Shown: positions 1 to 8,780, counted from the stretch's first letter. The stretch: 25,145 nt of DNA from AE-B3B sp964543295 (GCA_964543295.1 CAZIXA010000031.1:1-25145), one strand, 5' to 3'. The notes: generated by a model from the letters alone, not told the origin. Program-made: numbers and translations.

Positions 1-64
1 TTTCAAACTTTAAGGAGGTCTCCGAGCAAAAAAGCGAGTTTTCCGGAAACTGGAGGCAAGTGGG

Positions 65-93
65 TTGACAAAAAGAATAAATGTGCTACTAAT
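65..93 (+). promoter_or_regulatory. Candidate sigma-70-type promoter of the ABC importer operon
   Basis: A perfect -35 hexamer TTGACA (65-70) is followed after 17 bases by ACTAAT (88-93), a 4/6 match to the -10 consensus. It lies about 100 bases upstream of the binding-protein start and points towards it. The weak -10 makes this moderate support only. The rest of 1-198 holds no convincing gene; there is a short inverted repeat around 37-51 (AGTTT / AAACT flanking TCCGG). Confidence 0.45.
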
Positions 94-198
94 TCGAGAT
101 TGAACCTTCCTCTTGAAGTAAAACCTAGAAATAAAAGCCGGTGGGAGGTGAGAGAATAGATAGGCTGGTCTAGCCTGGAGAATGAAAGGAGTCTGATA

Positions 199-1347
199 AT
201 GAAAAGATTAACTATTTCTATGTTTATATCTATCTTTGTATTAACGGGGCTGGCTTCGGTTACGTTCGGAGAGGATGTGAATGTACGAAATGCGATAAAA
301 GCAGAGGGTGCCACACTAAATGTGGTTGGTTGGGGTTATTGGGGGCTTCCGGAAGAAGTATGGATTCCAGCATTTCAAAAATATGTGAAAGAAAAGTACG
401 GAGTGAGTGTCACGGTTAAATGGAGTCCTACAGCGGGAAGTGAAAGTTTAGCGGTCCTGAAAGTAGCGAACGCTGCAGGACGTAAACCACCATATGACGT
501 ATACATGACTTCAAGAATGTGGGCGTTCCGAATGAAAGAATTGAATCTCTGCACAAAATATTTTCCAGATCCACTTGTATCAAGAATGGAAAAGGTTCCA
601 AGTCACTTTAAAGATGAAGATGGTTATTGGGTTAACTTCCAGGCTACTTCTACCTTTACAATCATAGTGAATAAGAAGTATGTAAGTGCAGAGGCGATAT
701 CTAAACTTAAAGATTTGAAAGATTTGGCAAATCCAGCGTGGGCTAAGCACCTTGTGCTGTTTGCTCCTACTAACGCCATGGGCATTGGTACTTTAGTGGC
801 TATATGTAGATCTTTGGGTTTAGATTATCATAAACCTGCGGATATGACAAAAACGCTTGAGTGGATACGGGATAACTTACAACCATTGATACTACAATGG
901 GTTCCAAATGAAGGGATCCAAGACATGCTTATGGAAAGAGAGGAAGGATGGGTCCTATACTCAAATCCTTCCTTTTATCGTCTTTACAAGGTTAAGGGAC
1001 TGAATATGGAACAAATTCTTCCTGCGTCAGGGCTACAAAACAGAAACGGTATGGCGCTTATTGCTAAGGATACTTCTCACCTAACGCTAGCGAAAATTTG
1101 GATCAATTGGATACTTAGCCCTGATTGGGAGTTAGAAAAATTTCCCGGTATCAAAAAAAATATCTGGTTTGGAGCGATGGAGGGGGTTATAATACCAGAT
1201 TTTTGGGCCGACGTACCAAAAGATGCAAAACCCTTGTATTCCTCACCGGAAGAACTGAAGGGCAAGTTTTACGAGCCTGACTGGGACTATATAGCTTCTC
1301 AAACCGACAAATGGATACAGGAGTTTCAAAGCATTGTAGTGAAATGA
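199..1347 (+). CDS. ABC transporter periplasmic substrate-binding protein, PotD-like (family 1 type)
   Basis: This 382-residue protein is the solute receptor of an ABC importer. Residues 1-24 form a Sec signal peptide: Lys-Arg at the start, a hydrophobic core, and probable cleavage near FGED. There is no lipobox cysteine, so the mature protein should be soluble in a periplasm. The mature part has the two-lobed layout of spermidine/putrescine and Fe(3+) binding proteins, with an early strand (LNVVGWGYWG), a middle segment describing a foreign-looking 'target' (VNFQATSTFTIIVNK) and a tryptophan-rich C-terminal half. The start is set by AAAGGAG seven bases upstream of ATG 199. It heads an operon with two permeases and an ATPase of the same transporter class. 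The substrate cannot be read from sequence; polyamine, amino-acid-like or metal chelate ligands are all possible. Confidence 0.88.
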   Translation: MKRLTISMFISIFVLTGLASVTFGEDVNVRNAIKAEGATLNVVGWGYWGLPEEVWIPAFQKYVKEKYGVSVTVKWSPTAGSESLAVLKVANAAGRKPPYDVYMTSRMWAFRMKELNLCTKYFPDPLVSRMEKVPSHFKDEDGYWVNFQATSTFTIIVNKKYVSAEAISKLKDLKDLANPAWAKHLVLFAPTNAMGIGTLVAICRSLGLDYHKPADMTKTLEWIRDNLQPLILQWVPNEGIQDMLMEREEGWVLYSNPSFYRLYKVKGLNMEQILPASGLQNRNGMALIAKDTSHLTLAKIWINWILSPDWELEKFPGIKKNIWFGAMEGVIIPDFWADVPKDAKPLYSSPEELKGKFYEPDWDYIASQTDKWIQEFQSIVVK

Positions 1348-1388
1348 TCACTTTTTGTCACCGCCGGCGGAATAAGGAATAAATGGAA

Positions 1389-1415
1389 TCCCCGGGGGAT
1401 CTTCTCCCCCGGGGA
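1389..1415 (+). terminator. GC-rich hairpin after the binding-protein gene (attenuator or mRNA stabiliser)
   Basis: A perfect 11-bp inverted repeat, TCCCCGGGGGA (1389-1399) and TCCCCCGGGGA (1405-1415), has a 5-base loop. It stands 42 bases after the binding-protein stop in an otherwise AT-rich gap. The nearest T-run (1432-1437) is about 17 bases further on, so it is not a classic intrinsic terminator. In importer operons such a hairpin often lets the receptor be made in excess over the permeases, by partial termination or by protecting the upstream mRNA. That role is inferred. Confidence 0.55.
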
Positions 1416-1573
1416 GAAGATTTATGTTATGTTTTTTCAATTATAGGCATTTCAAGAATTCCGATAATTAAGAAATGAAGGAAAAAATTCTCACTTAAGA
1501 CACAAAACATTTAAGTTACACGAAGAATAAGTGGTATTCAAACAAAAATTACAGGTTGGTAGGGGAGGAGAAA

Positions 1574-1585
1574 TTTTTTTTTTTT
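1574..1585 (+). repeat. T12 homopolymer in the gap between binding protein and permease
   Basis: Twelve consecutive T residues follow a purine-rich stretch ending GGGGAGGAGAAA. The gap 1348-1643 is otherwise AT-rich with the hairpin at 1389-1415 and no convincing gene. I see no stable stem immediately before the T-run, so it is not clearly a terminator. A run this long is prone to slippage in the cell and in sequencing. Confidence 0.9.
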
Positions 1586-1643
1586 GAATACGCTGGTGCC
1601 GTTTCGACTGCGAGAAAGTTGTAAGATTTAACGTTCAAGACGG

Positions 1644-2504
1644 TTGCTAAAAGTGACATGCAATAAATGGAAGATCCGGATTAAAAAGTCCAGAAAATAT
1701 TTACTGTTGGTACCTGGTCTAGTTGTCTTACTTAGTCTTTTTGCTTCGTTGGGTATGTTGCTAGTGATTAGCTTTTTAGACAAAGAGAGCTTCTGGGCTG
1801 GAGGTTATCAATTTTCTCTTCAGAATTACATAGTCGTTTTTAAACAACCCTATTATATTCACTTATTGTTGTACACGATTGCAAACGCAGCCCTCGTAAG
1901 TGTTGTGGCTCTCATCCTAGGGTATCCTTTTGCCTACATCCTTGCAAGAAAAAAAACAAAACTCAAAGGATTTGCACAAATTGCTTTAGTATTTCCGCTC
2001 TATGGGTGGGTGTATTTTTGTTATGGACTTGTTTACATATTTTTACCTAGTGGCATTTTTAATTCTGTATTAATGAACTTACATCTTATAAGTAAGCCCG
2101 TTATGCTGTGGCAATCGCGTATATTTGTTTTACTGGCTTTAACTTTACTTTCCATACCTCTTGTTGTTCTCACTATTCATTCCAGTATTGTTGGAATAGA
2201 TCCAACATTGGAAGATGCGGCGAGGTCTCTCAGGGCAAATCCGATACAGGTTTTTCTGAGAATTACTCTCCCCTTAAGCGAAACGGGAATAATTGGGGGA
2301 ACACTTATAGCGTTCGCCATCAATACAGGTGCTTTTATAGTGCCCCTGATAGTTGGGGGAGCTAGAGTAAATTGGTTAGGAGTTGCCATGTATGTCCGTA
2401 TGACCTTTATGCTTGATTGGGGAGTGGGCGCCGCTCTAGCGATTCTTTTATTTGTTGCTACATTTGTCTCCAGTTATTTTTATGCGGTAGTATTAGAGAG
2501 GTGA
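1644..2504 (+). CDS. ABC transporter permease, PotB-like
   Basis: This 286-residue integral membrane protein is the first of two permease halves that form the channel of the importer. Hydrophobic segments are visible from about residue 17 onward, giving roughly six helices. The cytoplasmic EAA loop, which docks on the ATPase, lies at about residues 192-215 (AARSLRANPIQVFLRITLP followed by a conserved glycine-rich stretch). The start is uncertain: TTG 1644 gives this length, and GTG 1653 would remove three residues; neither has a strong Shine-Dalgarno. It is 296 bases from the binding-protein gene but only 10 from the next permease. Substrate specificity follows from the binding protein and is unknown. 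Confidence 0.87.
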   Translation: MLKVTCNKWKIRIKKSRKYLLLVPGLVVLLSLFASLGMLLVISFLDKESFWAGGYQFSLQNYIVVFKQPYYIHLLLYTIANAALVSVVALILGYPFAYILARKKTKLKGFAQIALVFPLYGWVYFCYGLVYIFLPSGIFNSVLMNLHLISKPVMLWQSRIFVLLALTLLSIPLVVLTIHSSIVGIDPTLEDAARSLRANPIQVFLRITLPLSETGIIGGTLIAFAINTGAFIVPLIVGGARVNWLGVAMYVRMTFMLDWGVGAALAILLFVATFVSSYFYAVVLER

Positions 2505-2514
2505 GTGGCGAATT

Positions 2515-3318
2515 GTGAAGACAAAACGATTGTTTATCGGTGTTCTATCCAACGGGTACCTTCTTATTATCTGTTTCACTTTAATTGCACCATTCTTAGT
2601 AATAGCAATAGGATCCTTTTTCACAGATGTTTTTCGACCGTCTATCTCAAATTTTACATTAGAATATTATTTTGAGTTAACCTCTGCATTTTGGGGGTCA
2701 GTAAAATTAAGCGCAATTTTTGCCTTTACAACAGTAGTTTGTGCAATTGCGGTGTCCATACCTGCGGCATATGCTTTGGTACGGTATAATTACAGAGGGA
2801 AAGCATTTCTAAATACTCTCTTTATGAGTCCCCTTATGATAGCTCAATCCAGTTTTTGTGCTGGCCTCATGATCATATACATGCGTTATATTGACTTGTA
2901 TGATACCTTCTGGGGTATTGCTTTACCTCTTGTCGTTGTAAGTATTCCTTACGCGTTGCGTCCAATAATGGGCTCACTCCAGGGAATAGATATCAGTATA
3001 GAAGAAGCAGCAGAATCTCTAGGAGCTAATAAGCTCAGGATATTAATTTACATTATCTTGCCTCTGATAGGTCCGGGAATTATCGGAGGCACAATTTTAG
3101 TTTTCTCAACAGCAATAAATGTATTTACCATAACGATGTTTCTTGCCAGTGTCAATTATGTACCTGCAGCACAAAAGATTTATGTTGATCTGCAAATGAG
3201 AGGACTTAGTCCCACTATTGCTGCGGAGGCAAATGTCATGGCAGTCATTACCTTACTCGTCGTATTAGTTTTGACAAGAATTCTAGGTGTTAAATACCTT
3301 AAGGGGATAAGCTTTTAG
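2515..3318 (+). CDS. ABC transporter permease, PotC-like
   Basis: This 267-residue protein is the second permease half. It has an N-terminal membrane helix (about residues 9-33), further hydrophobic segments, and an EAA loop around residues 161-185 (EEAAESLGANKLRILIYIILP, shown here only as the family motif) that couples to the ATPase. The start is GTG 2515, ten bases after the preceding permease stop, with GAGAGG and GAGTGG purine stretches upstream. Length and topology fit PotC/type-I importer permeases. It presumably forms a heterodimer with the preceding protein. Confidence 0.87.
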   Translation: MKTKRLFIGVLSNGYLLIICFTLIAPFLVIAIGSFFTDVFRPSISNFTLEYYFELTSAFWGSVKLSAIFAFTTVVCAIAVSIPAAYALVRYNYRGKAFLNTLFMSPLMIAQSSFCAGLMIIYMRYIDLYDTFWGIALPLVVVSIPYALRPIMGSLQGIDISIEEAAESLGANKLRILIYIILPLIGPGIIGGTILVFSTAINVFTITMFLASVNYVPAAQKIYVDLQMRGLSPTIAAEANVMAVITLLVVLVLTRILGVKYLKGISF

Positions 3319-3416
3319 CTCGATCTATTTCTGCGAGATATATGTTATTGAGAGGAGGGTAAGAGGTAGGAGGTTTGATAAATCATAAGAATGAGATATC
3401 TAAACGGGAGGGAATC

Positions 3417-3872
3417 ATGACAAAAGGGATCATATTAGAGTTTGAACGTGGAGGCACAGTTTTGGCGGAATTGTTAGAGGAAAAAGCTCCCAAGACATGT
3501 AAGGCAATTTTGAGGGCTTTGCCGGTCGAGAATAAGGTAGTTCATGCAATGTGGGCAGGGGAAGAAATTTTCTTTGATGGTCTCCCTCTGTCTGAGACCC
3601 TAGAGTTTGAAAATGAAACGAATAATGTTGAACCTGGAGATATAGCATGCATTTCTTCGTATGCTGTACGTGCTTTTGCTAAAAAAAGTATTACCTCCTT
3701 TTGCATATTCTATGGTAAGTCTCGGCCACGAAAAGGTGTCAATGAGACAGTCGATGTTAATGTTTTCGCAAAAGTAAAGGATATCGAAGCTTTAACAAAG
3801 ATAGCCAGAAGGATAAGATGGGAAGGAGCTGAAAAAATCTTAATCAAACCGGGATCTTCTATAGTTAAATAG
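3417..3872 (+). CDS. DUF3830 family protein (cyclophilin-like fold)
   Basis: This 151-residue soluble protein matches what I know of the DUF3830 family. Seen here are the family-like blocks AELLEEKAPKTCKAILRALP near the start, HAMWAGEEIFF in the middle, FCIFYGKSRPRKG, and a C-terminal VNVFAKV / IARRIRWEGAEKI region. Known members have a cyclophilin-like beta barrel without established enzymatic activity, and often sit with transporters and amidohydrolase-type genes. ATG 3417 is chosen because GGGAGGG lies seven to eight bases upstream; a TTG at 3375 would add 14 poorly conserved residues. It sits between the second permease and the ATPase on the same strand, so it probably acts on the same substrate as the importer. 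It has no signal peptide, so it should be cytoplasmic. Confidence 0.82.
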   Translation: MTKGIILEFERGGTVLAELLEEKAPKTCKAILRALPVENKVVHAMWAGEEIFFDGLPLSETLEFENETNNVEPGDIACISSYAVRAFAKKSITSFCIFYGKSRPRKGVNETVDVNVFAKVKDIEALTKIARRIRWEGAEKILIKPGSSIVK

Positions 3873-4018
3873 TTGAAGTCCGTCTCAGGTTTGTTTTAAG
3901 CAGGTGATTATTTAGATGGTGGGGAAGCATCGAATTATCGAAAAATGGCAGATTTCAAATAGTTATAAATCATAACAGAAGTCGGAGAACTTTAATCTAG
4001 TATTGAAGGGAAACAGTT

Positions 4019-5089
4019 ATGGTTAAGGTACAAACAATAGGTTTGTGTAAAAAGTTTGAACGTGTCGTCGCAGTTGATCATTTGAATTTAGAAATACAAG
4101 ATGGTGAATTGGTTACTCTTCTCGGTCCGAGCGGATGTGGGAAAACTACCGTCTTAAGGATGATTGCTGGTTTTCTGGAACCTGATGCCGGTAAGGTTTA
4201 TTTTGCAGGTAAGGATGTTACTCATTTGCCTGCTTATAAAAGAAATGTAGGTTTCCTCTTTCAACGTATCGCATTATTTCCCCATATGAATGTTCATGAT
4301 AACATCGAATTTGGTCTTAAGATGATAAAATATCCAAAGGAAGACAGAGAAAATAAGATTAACCAAGCTTTAAAACTCTTACATATGGAGGGATATGAAA
4401 AAAGGAAGCATTCGGAGTTAAGTGGTGGTGAACAACAGAGAGTAGCATTAGCACGTGTCCTGGCTTTGGATCCCCACATTTTACTACTGGATGAGCCTTT
4501 AAGCAGTATTGATGCAAAACTTCGAGACGAACTGAAATATGAAATTAGAAGTCTACAGATAAAAACAAACGAAACAGCCATCTATGTGACACACGATCAA
4601 TCAGTAGCATTTTCTATTTCTGACAGGATTTATCTGATGCAAGAGGGTAAAGTCCAACAGATAGGTACACCTCTAGAACTCTATGTGAATCCAAAAACAC
4701 CATTTGTAGCGGAATTTCTTGGAAAAAACAATTTCCTACTAGGAAAAATCGTAGGCATTCACCCGCAGAAAAGCGCTATCGATGCAAGCGTCAAGAACTT
4801 TTTAGTTCAGGTTCCTTACGTCGAAGGTTTCAGGCTACAGGATGAAGTGGTTATTACCGTCAGACCTGAAGACATCTATGTCACTAAGAAGGGAGACAAT
4901 AGGTATAAAAATACATTCGAGGGAAAAATTGAAAAAGCTACTTTTACAGGGGCTACAACTTTCTTGGAGATAGACATAGGAGGAATGCTGATTAAAGTCG
5001 ATGTTCATGGTCCCGATCGTCTTCTCTACATTGATAGTGCGGGAAAAACAATGTCTTTTGCATTCAATGAATGTAGTATATTAAAATGA
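4019..5089 (+). CDS. ABC transporter ATP-binding protein, PotA-like
   Basis: This 356-residue protein powers the importer. The nucleotide-binding domain occupies about residues 1-235: Walker A GPSGCGKT (36-43), Q-loop glutamine at 82, signature LSGGEQ (134-139), Walker B LLLDEP (155-160) and switch histidine H192 in YVTHDQ. The C-terminal part, about 240-356, is the TOBE-type regulatory domain seen in PotA, MalK and FbpC. The start ATG 4019 is preceded by GAAGGGA. It is the last gene of the operon, 146 bases after the DUF3830 gene. That gap has only a small inverted repeat (GTTAT / ATAAC, 3962-3976) and no gene. All catalytic motifs are intact. Confidence 0.92.
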   Translation: MVKVQTIGLCKKFERVVAVDHLNLEIQDGELVTLLGPSGCGKTTVLRMIAGFLEPDAGKVYFAGKDVTHLPAYKRNVGFLFQRIALFPHMNVHDNIEFGLKMIKYPKEDRENKINQALKLLHMEGYEKRKHSELSGGEQQRVALARVLALDPHILLLDEPLSSIDAKLRDELKYEIRSLQIKTNETAIYVTHDQSVAFSISDRIYLMQEGKVQQIGTPLELYVNPKTPFVAEFLGKNNFLLGKIVGIHPQKSAIDASVKNFLVQVPYVEGFRLQDEVVITVRPEDIYVTKKGDNRYKNTFEGKIEKATFTGATTFLEIDIGGMLIKVDVHGPDRLLYIDSAGKTMSFAFNECSILK

Positions 5090-5433
5090 ACGAGAGGCTT
5101 TTTTACCCTTAAAAGATATGAAGGTTTCAAGAGCTGCTACTCAATTCAGTATTGAATCTGCTTTGCGCAAACCGACTTATCTGTTTTGAATACCATTCCC
5201 CAGCCCCACCGGTGTCAACTACATAAGTGGGTAAGAATTCATGTTTCATCGTAACTCTGCCCATCCTCTCATCTTAGAGATCCTATGCCAATTACTTGTC
5301 TTCTTCCAAAGTTTTCAAATATCTAAAGCTGCCTGGCGTATCCTTTGACGACGTTTTTTCTATCATTACTACTCCGCCGGCATTTCAGCCCCTAGGTGAG
5401 AGTTGAAGGGAGGAAGCTATTATGAAATAAAAT
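5090..5433. other. Convergent intergenic region between importer ATPase and fabD
   Basis: This 344-base gap lies between the ends of the plus-strand importer operon and the minus-strand accA-gyrBA-fabD operon, so two transcripts should end here. I do not find a convincing intrinsic terminator for either. A short dyad ATTCA / TGAAT lies around 5143-5156. The minus strand carries short protein-like open stretches, listed separately as a possible gene relic. Confidence 0.7.
5127..5416 (-). pseudogene. Possible decayed reading frame downstream of fabD
   Basis: On the minus strand two frames read like continuous protein if one shift is allowed: LPPFNSHLGAEMPA (from 5416) continuing into GVVMIEKTSSKDTPGSFRY and ending at a TAA at 5292. 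Further on, ATG 5264 opens a 45-residue frame containing LPTYVVDTGGAGEWYSKQ that stops at 5127. Stops interrupt the space between them. I do not recognise a family. The 45-residue frame has GAGAGG directly against its ATG, a poor spacing. It may be the eroded end of a lost gene or chance. Confidence 0.25.
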
Positions 5434-6357
5434 TTAGCTACCGTAGTGCTCAATTCTCTCCAGATCCTCGGGATTCTCCATTCCTAGAACCAATGCTCTC
5501 CTGTCAATTCTTCGCAGAAGCCCTTTGAGAACCTTTCCTGGTCCTACTTCAACGAATAGATCGATTCCATCAGTGAGTAGTTTCCTCATAGAATCCTCCC
5601 AGAGAACGGGATGATCAATCTGCATCCGAAGGGCTCTCTTAACTTCTTCGGCACTTGAGGCATACCGGGCAAAGGCGTTGGTGAGGACTTTGCAGCAAGG
5701 ATCCGAGAAAGAAACTTTATCTAATTCTTGACTGAATTTTAAAGCTGCGCGTCTCATAAAGGAGGTATGAAAGGGACCACTTACCGAAAGGGGAATAATC
5801 TTTTTTGCCTCCTCTTGCTCTAATCTTTTGCTTGCTATTTCTACCGCTTTTTTTTCTCCAGCAATAACTACCTGAGAAGGAGAATTAAAGTTGACCGCCT
5901 CTACCCCTTTGATTCTCTGACAAATTGACAAGACTGCCTCTCTGGGTAGTCCAATTACGGCTGCCATCGCACCATCTACAGCACCAGAGGCCTCCTCCAT
6001 AAACTGGGCTCTTCGGCGGACCAGTCTTAAGGCAGCAGCATAGTCAACCACCTTAGCGCAAAGTACTGCACTGCATTCTCCTAGACTGTGTCCGGCCACT
6101 ACGCTTGGCTCTATCCCCGCGTCTCTCAAAATTCTGGTAAAGATCCAGTTCACTGTCAACAGAGCTGGCTGAGCATTAGTGGTCTTTTTCAGCTCTTCTT
6201 CCGGGCCCTGATTACATAGCTTCTCAAGATCAAAATCCAGGACGTTGCTGGCCTGCCGGAAGATTTTCTTGGCCTCTTCATACGCATCAATGAATTCTCT
6301 TCCCATTCCTACGTGTTGAGAACCCTGCCCGGGAAAAAGAAAAGCTATTTTTCTCAT
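5434..6357 (-). CDS. fabD: Malonyl-CoA:ACP transacylase FabD
   Basis: This 307-residue enzyme transfers malonyl groups from coenzyme A to acyl carrier protein, supplying the elongation unit of type II fatty acid synthesis in the cytoplasm. The N-terminus has FPGQGSQHVGMG (8-19). The nucleophile S91 is in GHSLGE, and the catalytic histidine H197 is in GPFHTSF. Length is typical of FabD. Its ATG overlaps the gyrA stop by four bases (ATGA), so it is translationally coupled to gyrA and is the last gene of this operon. With accA upstream, the operon provides both malonyl-CoA synthesis and its loading onto ACP, wrapped around the gyrase genes. Confidence 0.95.
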   Translation of the reverse strand: MRKIAFLFPGQGSQHVGMGREFIDAYEEAKKIFRQASNVLDFDLEKLCNQGPEEELKKTTNAQPALLTVNWIFTRILRDAGIEPSVVAGHSLGECSAVLCAKVVDYAAALRLVRRRAQFMEEASGAVDGAMAAVIGLPREAVLSICQRIKGVEAVNFNSPSQVVIAGEKKAVEIASKRLEQEEAKKIIPLSVSGPFHTSFMRRAALKFSQELDKVSFSDPCCKVLTNAFARYASSAEEVKRALRMQIDHPVLWEDSMRKLLTDGIDLFVEVGPGKVLKGLLRRIDRRALVLGMENPEDLERIEHYGS

Positions 6358-8762
6358 GTGAGGGCAATAACCTCGTCACCTTGGCCTAACCTGATTATGC
6401 GGGGACCGGAGGTATTTCTTCCAATAAGGGAGATATTTTTGGCTGCCAGGCGAATGCTCTTTCCCTTCCGGGTGATAACAATTACCTCATCACTCTTCTT
6501 TATTCTTTTTGCTCCCACCACCTCACCCTTATGGGGAACAAAACGCAGGTTAATGATTCCTTTGCCGCCTCTTCTGGTTTTTCTATACTTAGCAAAGAGA
6601 GTTCTTTTTCCGTAACCTTTAGAGGTAACGGTGAACAGAGCTTCATCCTCTTTGGCAATGACGGCATCCATTACCTCATCCTCTTCCCCTAAAGAAATCC
6701 CCTTTACTCCTAATGAAGTTCTTCCCGTGGGACGAACATCTTTTTCAGAAAAAAGAATAGCCTTACCTTTCCTGGTGACCAAGACTATATCTTCTTTGCC
6801 TTGGGTGAGCAGGACTTTAATTAACTCATCTTCCTCCTGCAGACGAATTCCCCTTATTCCTCCTTTTTTAGGACGGGAATAAGCGGAAAGACTGGTTTTC
6901 TTTACTTTCCCTTTCCTGGTGACCATAACCAGAAAACCTTCATTTTCAAAATTGTCCAGAGGAAGAGTTTTACTCACTCTCTCATTCTTTCCCAGAGAGA
7001 GGAAGTTAACCAGCGCTCTACCTTTAGCTGACCGCTTCTTTTGAGGAATGTCGTAAGCTCTGGCCCAATGAACCTTTCCTGAATTGGTAAAAAATAAGAG
7101 GATAGAATGAGTGTGAGTAATAAAAAGGTCTTCTACAAAATCTTCCTTTCCCGTGATCATTCCGCTCATCCCCTTGCCCCCACGTCTTTGTCGTTTATAA
7201 GCTCTCAAGGAAGTGTACTTTATGTAGCCGTGATGGGTGGTAGTGATAACGATCTCCTCTTTTTTGATCAAATCTTCTGGTTTAAAGGTTAACTCCTTTA
7301 CTACGGTCTTAATCCGGGTACGCCTCTCTTCTCCATATTTTTGCTTAATCTGGACAAGTTCTTCCTTAATGGTTGCCCAAATCAGGGGCTCCTTTGCCAG
7401 CATCTCCTCATAGCTACCTATTTTTTTTACCGATTCGGCATAATCCTGGTCCACTTTATGCCTCTCCAGGCTGGTCAGGCGAGCTAGCCTCATCTCCAGA
7501 ATCGCTCGGGCCTGCTCATCACTTAGCCTTAGCGATTTTATCAGGTGATTCTTGGCTTCTTCTGGATTGGAAGATGACCTTATAATCTTAATTACCTCAT
7601 CCAGTTTCCCCAGAGCCTTTTTGAGCCCTTCCAAAAGATGGGCCTTTTTCTTCTCGCGGGAAAGCAGGAATTTTGTCCGTCGGGTAACCACCTCTTTACG
7701 ATGATCAAGATAGCACCGGAGCATCTCGGCCAAGTTCAAAAGGCGTGGCTTACCACCCAGTATGGCCAAGAGAATAACTCCAAAGGTCGTCCGAAGAGGG
7801 GTATATTTATAAAGTTGATTTAAAATGACCTCAGCGTTAGTGTTGCGGGAAAGCTCTATCACAATCCTTATTCCCTTTCTGTCCGATTCATCCCGCAGAT
7901 TCTTGACCCCCTTTATTCTATTATTCGAAGACAGCTCAGCAACTGTCTCAATCAATTTTGCTTTATTGACCTGATAGGGAAGTTCAGTAATAACAATGCT
8001 TTCTCGGTCCTGGGTAGTTTCAATATTGGCCTTTCCTTGTAAGATTATCTTTGCCTTTCCGTGCCGGTAGGCTCTTTCAATCGCCTCCGTCCCTATAATA
8101 GCCCCGGCGGTGGGAAAATCTGGACCTTGAATGATCTTTAAAAGCTCATCGACAGAGACTTGAGGATCCTCAATCATTCTGATACAGGCATCTACCAGCT
8201 CACTCAGATTATGAGGAGGGATATTGGTGGCCATCCCCACGGCTATTCCAGAGCTCCCATTTAGTAAGAGATTAGGCACTTTTGCTGGTAGAACAAGAGG
8301 CTCCTCCAGGCTATTGTCAAAGTTGGGTAGAAAGTCGACTGTATCCTTATCCAGATCTTCAAGCATTTCCCAGGTTATGAGCGAGAGTCTTATCTCGGTG
8401 TACCTCATAGCGGCCGGAGGGTCCCCATCCACAGAGCCAAAATTTCCCTGCCCGTCAACCAGAGGATGACGCAGGGAAAAGTCTTGAGCCATTCTTACCA
8501 AAGCGTCATAGACAGCCATATCTCCATGAGGATGGTATTTTCCCAAAACCTCCCCTACCAGACGAGCCGATTTTCTGTAAGGCTTGTTAGGAAGCAAACC
8601 CAATCCCTGCATGGCGTAAAGAATCCTTCGTTGTACCGGCTTTAGTCCATCTCGGACATCGGGTAGGGCTCGACCCACAATTACGCTCATAGCGTAATTC
8701 AGGTAAGAAGTCTTCATTTCCTCTTCCAGATAAAGCGGAGCAATTCTACCTTCCAAAGCCAT
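6354..8762 (-). CDS. gyrA: DNA gyrase subunit A
   Basis: This 802-residue subunit cuts and rejoins DNA in the GyrA2B2 enzyme that introduces negative supercoils. The active-site tyrosine is Y121 in AAMRYTEIRLS. The GyrA box QRRGGKG, at about residues 520-530, is canonical and marks a gyrase rather than a topoisomerase IV ParC. The C-terminal part is a series of repeated blades (repeats of xTxxGKxK/RxxxxxY type) that wrap DNA. The quinolone-interacting segment reads KYHPHGDMAVYDALVRMAQ, with methionine at residue 82 where Escherichia coli has Ser83; the acidic partner (E. coli Asp87) is kept as D86. ATG 8762 has AAGGGGGT upstream and lies 18 bases after gyrB. Confidence 0.97.
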   Translation of the reverse strand: MALEGRIAPLYLEEEMKTSYLNYAMSVIVGRALPDVRDGLKPVQRRILYAMQGLGLLPNKPYRKSARLVGEVLGKYHPHGDMAVYDALVRMAQDFSLRHPLVDGQGNFGSVDGDPPAAMRYTEIRLSLITWEMLEDLDKDTVDFLPNFDNSLEEPLVLPAKVPNLLLNGSSGIAVGMATNIPPHNLSELVDACIRMIEDPQVSVDELLKIIQGPDFPTAGAIIGTEAIERAYRHGKAKIILQGKANIETTQDRESIVITELPYQVNKAKLIETVAELSSNNRIKGVKNLRDESDRKGIRIVIELSRNTNAEVILNQLYKYTPLRTTFGVILLAILGGKPRLLNLAEMLRCYLDHRKEVVTRRTKFLLSREKKKAHLLEGLKKALGKLDEVIKIIRSSSNPEEAKNHLIKSLRLSDEQARAILEMRLARLTSLERHKVDQDYAESVKKIGSYEEMLAKEPLIWATIKEELVQIKQKYGEERRTRIKTVVKELTFKPEDLIKKEEIVITTTHHGYIKYTSLRAYKRQRRGGKGMSGMITGKEDFVEDLFITHTHSILLFFTNSGKVHWARAYDIPQKKRSAKGRALVNFLSLGKNERVSKTLPLDNFENEGFLVMVTRKGKVKKTSLSAYSRPKKGGIRGIRLQEEDELIKVLLTQGKEDIVLVTRKGKAILFSEKDVRPTGRTSLGVKGISLGEEDEVMDAVIAKEDEALFTVTSKGYGKRTLFAKYRKTRRGGKGIINLRFVPHKGEVVGAKRIKKSDEVIVITRKGKSIRLAAKNISLIGRNTSGPRIIRLGQGDEVIALT

Positions 8763-8780
8763 GGTAACCCCCTTTTTTAT

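Noticed and set aside
6354..8762. Topoisomerase IV ParC instead of GyrA
   Set aside because: An exact QRRGGKG GyrA box is present and gyrB is directly upstream.
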